Of a DNA stretch of 64,000 nt, positions 54,012-61,645 are shown in pieces. The notes under the pieces were generated by a model, which saw only the letters and a list, made by a program, of their open reading frames with translations, made no database searches and had not been told where the DNA came from. Each line of letters starts with the position of its first letter. Position 1 is the first letter of the stretch. The stretch spans positions 1 through 64,000 of the forward strand of contig JAEINQ010000012.1 of the NCBI GenBank assembly GCA_016342285.1. The letters are read 5' to 3'. This stretch comes from Desulfobacterales bacterium (GTDB lineage Bacteria; Desulfobacterota; Desulfobacteria; Desulfobacterales; JAEINQ01). The position numbers and the translations under genes are program-made.

Positions 54012-54553
54012 GCAGTCCGCCGGGTGTCCCGGGGGGAGGGATATTTACTTTGACATTACCCCGGGTTTTGACATATCTATACATCATTGAGCTTCTACCG
54101 ATTTAATAGGGTATGGGGGCCGACGACAGACCCAATCACCTTCCCTCATTGTTCATCGGTTCATTGCCGCTCCCCCCGCTGTCCGACCCCTTCAGACCCT
54201 TACCCTTCGGTAACCTCGACAATCGCTCAACCCGGGTGGCATTAAGCCGCTACGTCCAGATGTGGGCCCGGAAAGGTTCTGCCGTTGCCGCGAGAATAGA
54301 ACAACCGCGTAAAAGCAATATCCAATGACCCATGTCCAATGCCTAAGGATGAAGTCGCTACGCTCCGCCGATGATCCAAGGCTAAAAATGGCAGAATACC
54401 TTACTTGAACACTGAGAATTGAAAATTGGATATTGGACATTGAGCCCCCCTTTGGGGGGCTCCCTGAGGCCGCCCGCTCTGCGGGTGGAGACTTCATGAC
54501 CCCTGCGGATCGCAATGGGCCGCCAGGCCCCGCGGTTTGCCAAAGGAGGGCAC
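54012..54553. other. Intergenic stretch with family A repeat
   Basis: No gene seen between the ClpX-like promoter and the universal stress protein gene. It contains the inverted 24-bp match to 4354-4377 (at 54208-54231) and family A copy 4. Confidence 0.55.
54271..54488 (+). repeat. Family A interspersed repeat, copy 4
   Basis: It has the right arm ACTTGAACACTGAGAATTG with GGATATTGGACATTGAGCC and the terminal CCCGC-TCT-GCGGG hairpin. The left arm is diverged. Confidence 0.75.
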
Positions 54554-55486
54554 ATGCGAATGCAACCCAGACGGATTCTGTGCACCACGGACCTGTCGGA
54601 ATTTTCCAACCAGACCCTGGCTTACGGTATTGGTCTGGCCAAGGCTTTTGACGCCAAGCTCTTCATTTGCCATGTGGTCGATCTGCCCTTTGCCACCATC
54701 TACGGTGAAGTCCATTTTGTCCCGCTGGAGATCCAGTCCCAGAGTTTGGAGAGTGCCCGGAACCAGTTGGAGGCTCTCATGGCCGATGCCACCGTACCCT
54801 GGGAATCTCTGGTGACTGTCGGTCATACGGCCGATGAGATCCAGCGTCTGGCCGTCGAACACCATATTGATCTGGCTATTTCCGCCACCCACGGCCGATC
54901 GGGACTCAAACGGTTCGTGCTGGGATCGGTCACCGAGCGCATGATGCGCGCCCTGACCTGCCCGCTGCTGGTGATTCGCGATCCGGCCCTGCCGGGCGAG
55001 GGCGAGGCGTCCCAGGCCATCCGCTTTGGCCGAATCCTGGTGGGATGCGATTTCTCAGAAGACTCCGACGCGGCCTTTCGTTACGGCCTGAGTCTGGCCC
55101 AGGAATTCGAGGCCGAACTGCACCTGGTCCACGTCCTGGAGCCGCCGGTCTACACAGACTGGTTAAAGGCCGGCGCGGTGCCCAGCATCGATTTTGACCT
55201 CAACTTCCAGGAACAGGCTTCCGAGAAGCTCAGCCAAATGGTGCCGTCCGAAGCCCGACACTGGTGCTCGCCGGTGGTGTCGGTGCTCACCGGCCGGCCC
55301 TTTGCCGAGATCGTCGCCTATGCCAGCAGCCGCCGTGCCGACCTTATCGTGCTGGGCATGCGCGGGTACGGTCTGGTGGAGGCCCTGTTTCTAGGGTCCA
55401 CCACCGACAGGGTGGTGCGACATACACCCTGTCCGGTCCTTTCCGTGTGTGCGGAGGGGCGTTGCAGCATCGACGTGCCTGGTTAG
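54554..55486 (+). CDS. Tandem universal stress protein
   Basis: A 310-residue cytoplasmic protein made of two USP domains (about 1-145 and 155-305). The first has the nucleotide-binding loop HGRSGLKRFVLGSVTERM and the second RGYGLVEALFLGSTTDRVV, both with the G-x2-G-x9-G-S/T spacing, so both domains can bind ATP in principle. Tandem USPs are common in anaerobes and help survive starvation or oxygen. ATG 54554 has a strong AAAGGAGGG site. It is a single-gene unit. Confidence 0.92.
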   Translation: MRMQPRRILCTTDLSEFSNQTLAYGIGLAKAFDAKLFICHVVDLPFATIYGEVHFVPLEIQSQSLESARNQLEALMADATVPWESLVTVGHTADEIQRLAVEHHIDLAISATHGRSGLKRFVLGSVTERMMRALTCPLLVIRDPALPGEGEASQAIRFGRILVGCDFSEDSDAAFRYGLSLAQEFEAELHLVHVLEPPVYTDWLKAGAVPSIDFDLNFQEQASEKLSQMVPSEARHWCSPVVSVLTGRPFAEIVAYASSRRADLIVLGMRGYGLVEALFLGSTTDRVVRHTPCPVLSVCAEGRCSIDVPG

Positions 55487-55660
55487 TTATGGTGCCCGTC
55501 CTCAATTGGCCGTTGGAATCCGCCTCTGGCAGCGTGGTCAGCATTAATTCTGGCATTTTTTAGGCATTCAAGACCAACTCCCTTTCAGGAGGGGCAACCC
55601 AGGGACGGGCAGCGGATTGATCCGGCGCCCTAAATCATCGGCAGCAGGAAAGGAGGGGGC

Positions 55661-55954
55661 ATGACCGTTAAAATCCTTATCAAACGCAAGGTCACAGGCT
55701 TTCAATCCGTTGAACTCATCCGACTGCTCAACCAGATGCGTGCGCTGACCATGGGCCAGGACGGCTACATGACCGGAGAAACCCTCAATCGCATCGACAA
55801 GGCCGACGAGAGCCTGGTGATCAGCACCTGGCGGTCCGTCGACGACTGGCGTCGGTGGGTGCTGAGCGACCAGCGACGGGAAATCCAGGAACAGATCGAT
55901 GCCCTTTTGGGTCAACCGACGGCGTACGAAATATACGAACATGGCGTTTTCTGA
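55661..55954 (+). CDS. ABM-domain small protein
   Basis: A 97-residue protein of the antibiotic-biosynthesis monooxygenase-like fold. It has the short beta-alpha-beta pattern with MTVKILIKRKV at the start and ISTWRSVDDWRRWVLSDQRR near the middle, which is typical of the family. These small ferredoxin-like dimers include monooxygenases, heme-degrading enzymes and proteins of unknown role. The function here is not known. The ribosome site AAAGGAGG is strong. Confidence 0.82.
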   Translation: MTVKILIKRKVTGFQSVELIRLLNQMRALTMGQDGYMTGETLNRIDKADESLVISTWRSVDDWRRWVLSDQRREIQEQIDALLGQPTAYEIYEHGVF

Positions 55955-56055
55955 CGCATTCACCATGCTGTTGCGGCATGCGGCCGGTCGGCCCCATACC
56001 GGCCCCGTGCCTTTGTCGTTTCCACGTGTTGGCCGGCCCACCGGCTCGCTGATGG

Positions 56056-56085
56056 TTGACACAGACTTGGTAAACCCACTATAGT
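56056..56085 (+). promoter_or_regulatory. Sigma-70 promoter of the PhnD-like gene
   Basis: TTGACA (56056-56061), 18 bp, TATAGT (56080-56085). It lies about 140 bp before the start codon. Confidence 0.6.
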
Positions 56086-56229
56086 TCGAGCCCGCACCGA
56101 GCCCACCCCTCAATGCTCGCCAGGGAGGATCCGTGTAACGGTGCGGTGCACTGGCCGCAATCGGCACCGTCGCTGATTCGGCTTTGCCAATCCTTCCCAC
56201 GACTGGCCCCTGGCAGAAAAAGGTATCCC

Positions 56230-57060
56230 ATGCGAAAGAGGCTCGAATTCCTGCTGGCTGAATTGACCCTGCTGCTGTTGCTCTTCATCCCCGGCATCTG
56301 TGCTGCCCAAACTTACCGGATGGCTGTCTTACCCCGGTATTTTCCCATTTACATGCATGAACGATTCACTGGACTGGCCAACGCCATCGAGGCCGATACC
56401 GGTTTTCGGGTGGCGTTGGAAATCGCCGATTCCTATGACGATCACATGGACATGGTCAAATCCGGCTTGGCCCAATTCAGTTTCCAGAATCCGCTGGTCT
56501 TTATCAAGGTGGCCAGCGAGGTGGTGCCGGTGGCCGTGGCCAGCCAGGGAAAAGGCGGCACCCGTATTCAGGGGATGATCATTGTTCGCAAAGACGGCGG
56601 CATCGCCAATCCCCAATCGCTCAAAGGAAAAAAGGTATCGGTGGTTTCGACCCAGTCTGCCGGAGGATACCTGTCCCAGAAGGAGTTCTTTAAAAAATAC
56701 AACCTCGATGTGGTCCAGGACCTGTTCTTACGCGAGGCCACCGACTACCTGGAGGAGAATGTGATCATGGACGTGTTCGAAGGGCGGGCTGCCGCCGGGT
56801 TTATCTCCGCCGCCTCCCTGCATCGTATGGACCAGGCCATCGACAGCAAACAGATTCAGGTTCTGGCGACCACCAGTTGGGTGCCCAACTGGATTTTTGC
56901 CGCCCACCGCAGTGTGGCCCCCCAGGTCGTGGAAAAGTTGCGCCGCGCCCTGCTGGATCTGTCAGCAAACAAGCCCCTGGTTGAAAGCATCGGTGTTGAC
57001 GGTTTTGTTGCGCCCGACGCCGCCTTTTTAAAAAGCATTGATCAGCTCGATTTCTGGTAG
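56230..57060 (+). CDS. PhnD-like periplasmic binding protein
   Basis: A 276-residue exported protein of the phosphonate-binding (PhnD) family. The signal peptide is about 1-26 (LLLLLFIPGICAAQ). The mature part has TYRMAVLPRYFPIYMHERF and KSGLAQFSFQNPLVFIKV and the domain that closes over the ligand, LKGKKVSVVSTQSAGGYLSQ. It has no permease or ATPase beside it, so it may feed another transporter or act as a sensor partner. Relatives bind phosphonate, phosphate, phosphite or other anions. ATG 56230 has an AAGGT-type site. Ligand unknown. Confidence 0.85.
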   Translation: MRKRLEFLLAELTLLLLLFIPGICAAQTYRMAVLPRYFPIYMHERFTGLANAIEADTGFRVALEIADSYDDHMDMVKSGLAQFSFQNPLVFIKVASEVVPVAVASQGKGGTRIQGMIIVRKDGGIANPQSLKGKKVSVVSTQSAGGYLSQKEFFKKYNLDVVQDLFLREATDYLEENVIMDVFEGRAAAGFISAASLHRMDQAIDSKQIQVLATTSWVPNWIFAAHRSVAPQVVEKLRRALLDLSANKPLVESIGVDGFVAPDAAFLKSIDQLDFW

Positions 57061-57099
57061 GCCCTGGAGGCTTCTGTGCCCTCCCGGGTTCGGCTCTGT

Positions 57100-57143
57100 C
57101 AACGACAAATGCCCTGCAGCGTGCTGCGGGGCATTTGTCGTTG
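57100..57143. terminator. Long hairpin between convergent genes
   Basis: CAACGACAAATGCCC with TGCAGC pairs over a 2-base loop with GCTGC and GGGGCATTTGTCGTTG. It is 21 bp with one mismatch. It lies between the PhnD-like and MFS gene ends and can serve both, although the T runs are short. Confidence 0.65.
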
Positions 57144-57154
57144 GTTTCCATCTG

Positions 57155-58450
57155 TTAGCGTGTCGACGACACGGCATGGGTTTGGCGCACCTGCCGATCC
57201 AGGAAAAGGGACAGGATCAGGCAGAGGACGATGCCGGCCAGGCAGGCAAGAAAGGCCTGGTGGTAACCGGCCTGCGCGTAGGCTTGGCCCACGCGTCCGT
57301 TCCGGCCCAAAATGGCGCCGGTGATGACCTGAAAAGCGGCCACACCCAGAAAGGGGGCGACATTGAGCAGCCCCGATGTCAGCCCGAGGATTCGGGACGG
57401 GGTGGTTTCACGAACAATGCCCCACAAGATGCTGATGAATCCGCCGGTGACCACGCCCATGACAAAGAACACCGCGGCGGTCCCCGGGATGCCGAGCCAT
57501 TGGAAGAACCAGATCATGGCGGCCCAGGTGGTGCTGTAGATCACGATAATGGCCGTCAGGATACGGGCCTTGTTCCGGGAAAATCGGTCGCCTAACCAGC
57601 CGAAGGCCGGAGCGCCGATGATCACGCCCAAGGGGATCAGCATGTTGATCTTGCTGGCCAGGATCCGTTCGATGCCAAAGGCGGCCATGAGAAAAGGCGT
57701 GGCCCACAGGCCCTGAAGGGTTACCAGGGTGCCGTAGATGCCAAAAAAAATTGCCCCGATTGTCCAGAATTGTGCCGATGTGAGCACCGTCATGGCGCCC
57801 GATGCGGACCGTGGGCAACCGTCAGCTCCGGAGGCGGGCAACGCGTCGGACGATGACCGACTTGTTTGGGGATCACGGGCAAGCCAGAAGGTGGCAGCGG
57901 CCAGAACCAGGGTGGCGGCACCGATGAGGGCAAAGGTGGGCCGCCATCCCCAGGTGACGGCCATCCAGGCCAGTGGGGTGGTGGCGATCACCGCCCCGAT
58001 GTTCCCCACGCTCATGAGCAACCCCAACATGGTGGAAAACTCCGATTTGCGAAACCGTTGGGAGATGGCTTTGATGGCCGGCACGTAGACGCCGCCGACG
58101 CCCAGGCCGATGAGGGCGCGTCCAGCCGATGCCCAGCCGATGGTCGGGGCCATGGCAAAGAGGAAACATCCGGCCGCCGCCGCCACGGACCACCAGCCGA
58201 TGACCCGCCGGGGGCCCAGGCGATCGGTGAGATACCCCACCGCCGGTTGCTCAATGGCGTAGAGGTAGAAGTACATGGAGGACATCACGCCCAGGGCCGT
58301 GGCGTTGGTGTCAAAGGCTGCGAGCAGGTCCGAGACGATGACCGACGTGGATACCCGGTGAAAGTAGACGAAGAAATAGACCAGGCTGATGACGGCAAAG
58401 ACCGTCCATCGGCGGGGGTCGAGCCTATAATCGGGTGCCACGGATCTCAT
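57155..58450 (-). CDS. MFS transporter
   Basis: A 431-residue major facilitator with about 12 hydrophobic segments. The loop motif between helices 2 and 3 is YLTDRLGPRRVIGWW, the domain-A signature of the superfamily. Helices 4 and 5 (GRALIGLGVGGVYVPAIKAISQRF) and a central loop at about 200-225 fit the OPA/ACS-like group of organic anion and sugar-phosphate carriers. The substrate cannot be given. It is divergent from the barrel remnant at 58505, so the fragment may be a relic of an older divergent arrangement. Confidence 0.88.
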   Translation of the reverse strand: MRSVAPDYRLDPRRWTVFAVISLVYFFVYFHRVSTSVIVSDLLAAFDTNATALGVMSSMYFYLYAIEQPAVGYLTDRLGPRRVIGWWSVAAAAGCFLFAMAPTIGWASAGRALIGLGVGGVYVPAIKAISQRFRKSEFSTMLGLLMSVGNIGAVIATTPLAWMAVTWGWRPTFALIGAATLVLAAATFWLARDPQTSRSSSDALPASGADGCPRSASGAMTVLTSAQFWTIGAIFFGIYGTLVTLQGLWATPFLMAAFGIERILASKINMLIPLGVIIGAPAFGWLGDRFSRNKARILTAIIVIYSTTWAAMIWFFQWLGIPGTAAVFFVMGVVTGGFISILWGIVRETTPSRILGLTSGLLNVAPFLGVAAFQVITGAILGRNGRVGQAYAQAGYHQAFLACLAGIVLCLILSLFLDRQVRQTHAVSSTR

Positions 58451-58504
58451 GGTGTTTCCATTTCGGTTAAGGATCTCAAACAACCAAACGTATCCTAAAA
58501 ACCG

Positions 58505-58921
58505 GTGAAAGTCATGGGCTATAGCCATTCGCATCGGGACGGTTTCACCGAAACGGGCGTGGGGGCATTAAACCTTGTGGTGAAAGATCAGGACGAAGAC
58601 CCCTTTCGAACCAAACTCGGTGTGGGCATCAGTCATATCCTTGAGGTGGGCAAAAAATGGCAACTCGTTCCCAGTGCACGGATCGCCTATGTCCGTGAAC
58701 ATATGGACCGCGTTTCTTCCATTGAAGCGGGCTTTGCCGGTGCGCCCAATGCCACCTTTGCCGTTGATGGGCCGGAACTGGATCAAGACCGGATGGCATT
58801 GAATATGGGGGTTGTGGCCGGATTGAACGAGCGGTCGCAATTCTATCTCGGTTATGACGCCGAGCTGGCCGACTCGGACACTCACCATGTTTTTTCGGCG
58901 ACCTATCGGTATCAGTGGTAG
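58505..58921 (+). pseudogene. Remnant of an autotransporter-type outer-membrane barrel
   Basis: The 138-codon frame, opening at GTG 58505 directly after an in-frame stop, encodes only a C-terminal part: alternating hydrophobic strands (GALNLVVKDQ, LGVGISHILEV, LNMGVVAGLNERSQFYLGYD) ending in SATYRYQW, the terminal aromatic barrel signature of outer-membrane proteins. A full autotransporter or porin needs a signal peptide and several more strands, and nothing in frame upstream supplies them. It is therefore read as a decayed or truncated gene. It ends with a family B short-form terminator at 58957. Confidence 0.65.
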
Positions 58922-58956
58922 GAAGGCGCAACGAGCTGATTTCAATTCGAAGTCGG

Positions 58957-58990
58957 AATCCACGTCCTCGGGGGCGTGGATTCTTTCTTT
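58957..58990 (+). terminator. Family B short form as terminator (copy 6)
   Basis: AATCCACG and CGTGGATT pair over a 10-base loop, followed by a T-rich stretch. It lies downstream of the barrel remnant and touches the stop of the converging radical SAM gene. Confidence 0.7.
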
Positions 58991-60723
58991 CAACCGTTGA
59001 CGGGGGCCGGGCAAGCGGACTCGATGGGGTCGGGGAATTCGGGCTGGCGCAGGATGCAGGTGCTTTCGAACCCATCGCCGGGGGCCAGCTTCGGGCAACC
59101 GTTCTTGGCACCGGCGGCCCGCCAGGCGTCGAGCCGCTGGAGGTTTTCAACGACCACCGCGTGGGGGTAGTGGCCGACGGCCAGGTCCAGATGGGCGTTA
59201 GCCTGGTCGGCATCGCCGCGTTGGGCCGCGATGCAGGCCAGCAGGTTGTGGGCCAGGCCGGGAAGAAAAAAGCCCAGGTCCAGGGCGCGGCGAAGGTGAT
59301 GTTCGGCGGCGTCCGGGTCGCCGGCTTTCAGGCAGGCCCGGCACAGGTCCACATGGGACAGGTGAAGGTCGGGGAACCGGGCCAGCGTGGCCAGGCGGTC
59401 GGTTACGCCGAATTCCCGGCAGGTCCGGACCCCGGCCAGGGGGGTGAGCATCTCCCGGATCTGCTTCTCATGGTGGCGGTCGCCGGCAAAGCAGGTCAGA
59501 CAGAAAAAGTCCCGGGTAAAGAAAATTTCCGGCGTGACGTGCCCGTGACGGCAGAAGATGTCGAACTCTTCGGTGCCCGGGTAGAGGTGGAGCTGGGAGA
59601 AGACAAACCGGTTGGGGCGCGTCCTTTCCATGAGCGAAAGGCTTTCAAGGAAGGTCTCCACGGTTTCGCCGCGGTTTCCCACCATCATGTAGTAGCGCAC
59701 CTCCATGCCCAGGGCCTGGATGGTTTCGGTCAGCCCGGCCAGTTTGTCCAGGGAAAAGTGCTTTCGAATGTTCTTCAAAATGACGGGCGAACCCGATTCC
59801 ACCCCCAGGCTGATTCTTACGCAGCCAGCCCGGCGCATGGCTGCAAGGGTTTTTTCGTCCAGGCAGTCCACCCGGGTATCGCAGCTCCAGACGAATTTAA
59901 GCCCGCGCTCGCCAATCCCCTTACAGATTTTAAGGATGCGACGCCGGTCGGCGGTAAAGGTGTCGTCCTTGAAGGCGATAAAACGCCGGTCATGGCGGTT
60001 CACGGCGGTCTCCAGCATGTTCAGTACATAGGGTGCCGAATGGTATCGCACCCGTCGCCCCCACATGCGGCTGCTGCCGCAGAAGGTGCAGCGATTGGGG
60101 CACCCCCTGGAGGTGAGCACCGTTGACGTGTCAAAATAATCGTGGGGCGCGGCCAGGGAATCCATATTCTCGATGGCCGGCCGGGGGGGAGCCACATGAC
60201 ACCGGCCGTTGTGGCGCCAGGCCGTGCCGGCAAGCCCGCTGACCGGTTTGCCGGCCGCCATGCGGCGGGCAAGGGCCATGAAGGTCGTCTCGCCTTCGCC
60301 CACGACCACAGTGTCGACGGCCGGCACATGGGTCAGGGTTTCCATGGGCAGGGCGGTCACGTGGGGGCCGCCCACCGTGATGTGTGCCGAGGGGTGGATG
60401 TCTCGGATCAGTTGCGCCACCATGGCCGTACCGCGGCGGTTGGCGGTCATGCAGGAAAGGCCGAACAGGTCGGCCCGGGTACGGTGGACAAAGGACTCCA
60501 CCGCCGGCCACGGGGCATTGGCCAGGTTGAAGACATCGACGTCCATGCGGCTGCGACGGGCCTGGGCGGCCAGGGAAATCAGGCCGTAGGGGATCTGCAG
60601 GAAGTCTCCCGAGGTGATGGCCGCGTCATCAAAACCCGCGGGCGGACCTTGGCCCGGCGGATAGTTTGGCGTTGCAAAGGGCGCGATCTTCCACGGAGGC
60701 GGATAGAGCAGGACGATTTTCAT
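58990..60723 (-). CDS. B12-binding-type radical SAM protein
   Basis: A 577-residue protein. Residues about 1-175 match the cobalamin-binding-like N-terminus found in this subclass (ITVGGPHVTALPMETL), though the usual DxHxxG histidine motif is not seen. The radical SAM core has C208-x3-C212-x2-C215 (CPNRCTFC) and SLGVESGS. The C-terminal 120 residues are TPR-like helices (GDPDAAEHHLRRALDLGFF). Members modify peptides, lipids, cofactors and natural products; the target is unknown. It is divergent from the toxin-antitoxin genes. ATG 60723 gives the normal MKIVLLYPPPW start. Confidence 0.85.
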   Translation of the reverse strand: MKIVLLYPPPWKIAPFATPNYPPGQGPPAGFDDAAITSGDFLQIPYGLISLAAQARRSRMDVDVFNLANAPWPAVESFVHRTRADLFGLSCMTANRRGTAMVAQLIRDIHPSAHITVGGPHVTALPMETLTHVPAVDTVVVGEGETTFMALARRMAAGKPVSGLAGTAWRHNGRCHVAPPRPAIENMDSLAAPHDYFDTSTVLTSRGCPNRCTFCGSSRMWGRRVRYHSAPYVLNMLETAVNRHDRRFIAFKDDTFTADRRRILKICKGIGERGLKFVWSCDTRVDCLDEKTLAAMRRAGCVRISLGVESGSPVILKNIRKHFSLDKLAGLTETIQALGMEVRYYMMVGNRGETVETFLESLSLMERTRPNRFVFSQLHLYPGTEEFDIFCRHGHVTPEIFFTRDFFCLTCFAGDRHHEKQIREMLTPLAGVRTCREFGVTDRLATLARFPDLHLSHVDLCRACLKAGDPDAAEHHLRRALDLGFFLPGLAHNLLACIAAQRGDADQANAHLDLAVGHYPHAVVVENLQRLDAWRAAGAKNGCPKLAPGDGFESTCILRQPEFPDPIESACPAPVNG

Positions 60724-60845
60724 GGCGCGGTCCACATCTGTTTTCGTTCGGCCGGATTGCCAGGGGCAAAGGTGTGAAAGCGAACGATTCGGTCGAGGGT
60801 TTTCGCCGCGTGAATCATTTGCCATCAGGGCACCATGACAAAACT

Positions 60846-60875
60846 TTGACATACCGCCGTATCACGTGATACGGC
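60846..60875 (+). promoter_or_regulatory. vapBC promoter and palindromic operator
   Basis: A perfect 20-bp palindrome, GCCGTATCAC/GTGATACGGC, lies at 60856-60875. TTGACA (60846-60851) sits just upstream and the -10 region falls inside the palindrome. Antitoxin binding here should block transcription. The expected start point is close to ATG 60883, so the message may be leaderless. Confidence 0.7.
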
Positions 60876-60882
60876 TATCCGT

Positions 60883-61128
60883 ATGAAGACAACCGTACAT
60901 ATACCTGACAGCCTGCTCGAAGAGGCCAGGGGCATCGCCTCCAGGGACAATACAACCCTGAAAGCCTTGGTCGAGGAGGGGTTGCGCAAGGTTATTGTGG
61001 AGCGCAAACAGGCCAAGGCGTTCAATCTTCGAAAGGCCACTTTCAAAGGTGAGGGGATGCGACCCCATCTTGCCGGGGCCTCCTGGGATCGCATTCGCGA
61101 ACTCAGTTACGAGGATCGGGGCGGATGA
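60883..61128 (+). CDS. VapB-like antitoxin
   Basis: An 81-residue antitoxin. The N-terminal ribbon-helix-helix (KTTVHIPDSLLEEARGIA) binds the operator just upstream and the C-terminal part (LSYEDRGG end) should wrap the toxin. The start overlaps no Shine-Dalgarno sequence and the next gene starts within its stop (ATGA), so translation of the toxin is coupled. Gene order antitoxin first is typical of vapBC. Confidence 0.85.
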   Translation: MKTTVHIPDSLLEEARGIASRDNTTLKALVEEGLRKVIVERKQAKAFNLRKATFKGEGMRPHLAGASWDRIRELSYEDRGG

Positions 61129-61562
61129 TCGCCGTTGACACCAATATCCTCGTTTATGCCCACCGGGAAGATTCCGAGTGGCACGAACCCGCCTATGGGC
61201 GGATCGCCGGCCTGGCCCAGGGGCGGTCGATCTGGGCCATTCCCTGGCCCTGCATCCATGAGTTTCTATCCATCGCCACCCATCCGAAAATCTTTTCGCC
61301 CCCCACGCCGCTTGAAAAAGCGCTCGATCAGGTGGACGCATGGCTCGAATCGCCTACCGTGGTCTTGCTCCAGGAAGCGGAAGGCTACTGGCCCCTGGTT
61401 CGGGCCATGATTCGGTCCGGCCGCATCCAGGGGCCCATGGTTCACGATGCGCGCATCGCGGCCTTGTGCCGGCTTAACGGCGTGAGCGAGTTGTGGACAG
61501 CGGACAGGGATTTCAAACGTTTCCCGGGTCTGTCAGTTCGCAATCCCCTGATCGAGGGATAG
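61125..61562 (+). CDS. VapC-like PIN-domain toxin
   Basis: A 145-residue PIN-domain ribonuclease. The four acidic active-site residues are seen: Asp5 (AVDTNILVYAH), Glu46 (CIHEFLS), Asp108 (VHDARIA) and Asp126 with Asp129 (TADRDF). It needs Mg2+ and cuts RNA when free of the antitoxin. It starts in the antitoxin stop. Targets of VapC toxins include tRNA and rRNA in relatives; here the target is not known. Confidence 0.9.
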   Translation: MIAVDTNILVYAHREDSEWHEPAYGRIAGLAQGRSIWAIPWPCIHEFLSIATHPKIFSPPTPLEKALDQVDAWLESPTVVLLQEAEGYWPLVRAMIRSGRIQGPMVHDARIAALCRLNGVSELWTADRDFKRFPGLSVRNPLIEG

Positions 61563-61582
61563 TTCTGCCAAAGTACACGAAA

Positions 61583-61616
61583 GCACATTTACGTTATCAT
61601 ATTTCTGATAATGTGC
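61583..61616. promoter_or_regulatory. AT-rich palindrome upstream of the FRG gene
   Basis: Nested inverted repeats (GCACAT with ATGTGC, and TTATCA with TGATAA) centre at about 61602, between the toxin stop and the FRG gene. It is a plausible operator or a weak hairpin. Confidence 0.45.
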
Positions 61617-61645
61617 ACATTGCAATCAAGATTGGGTAAAGGCAA

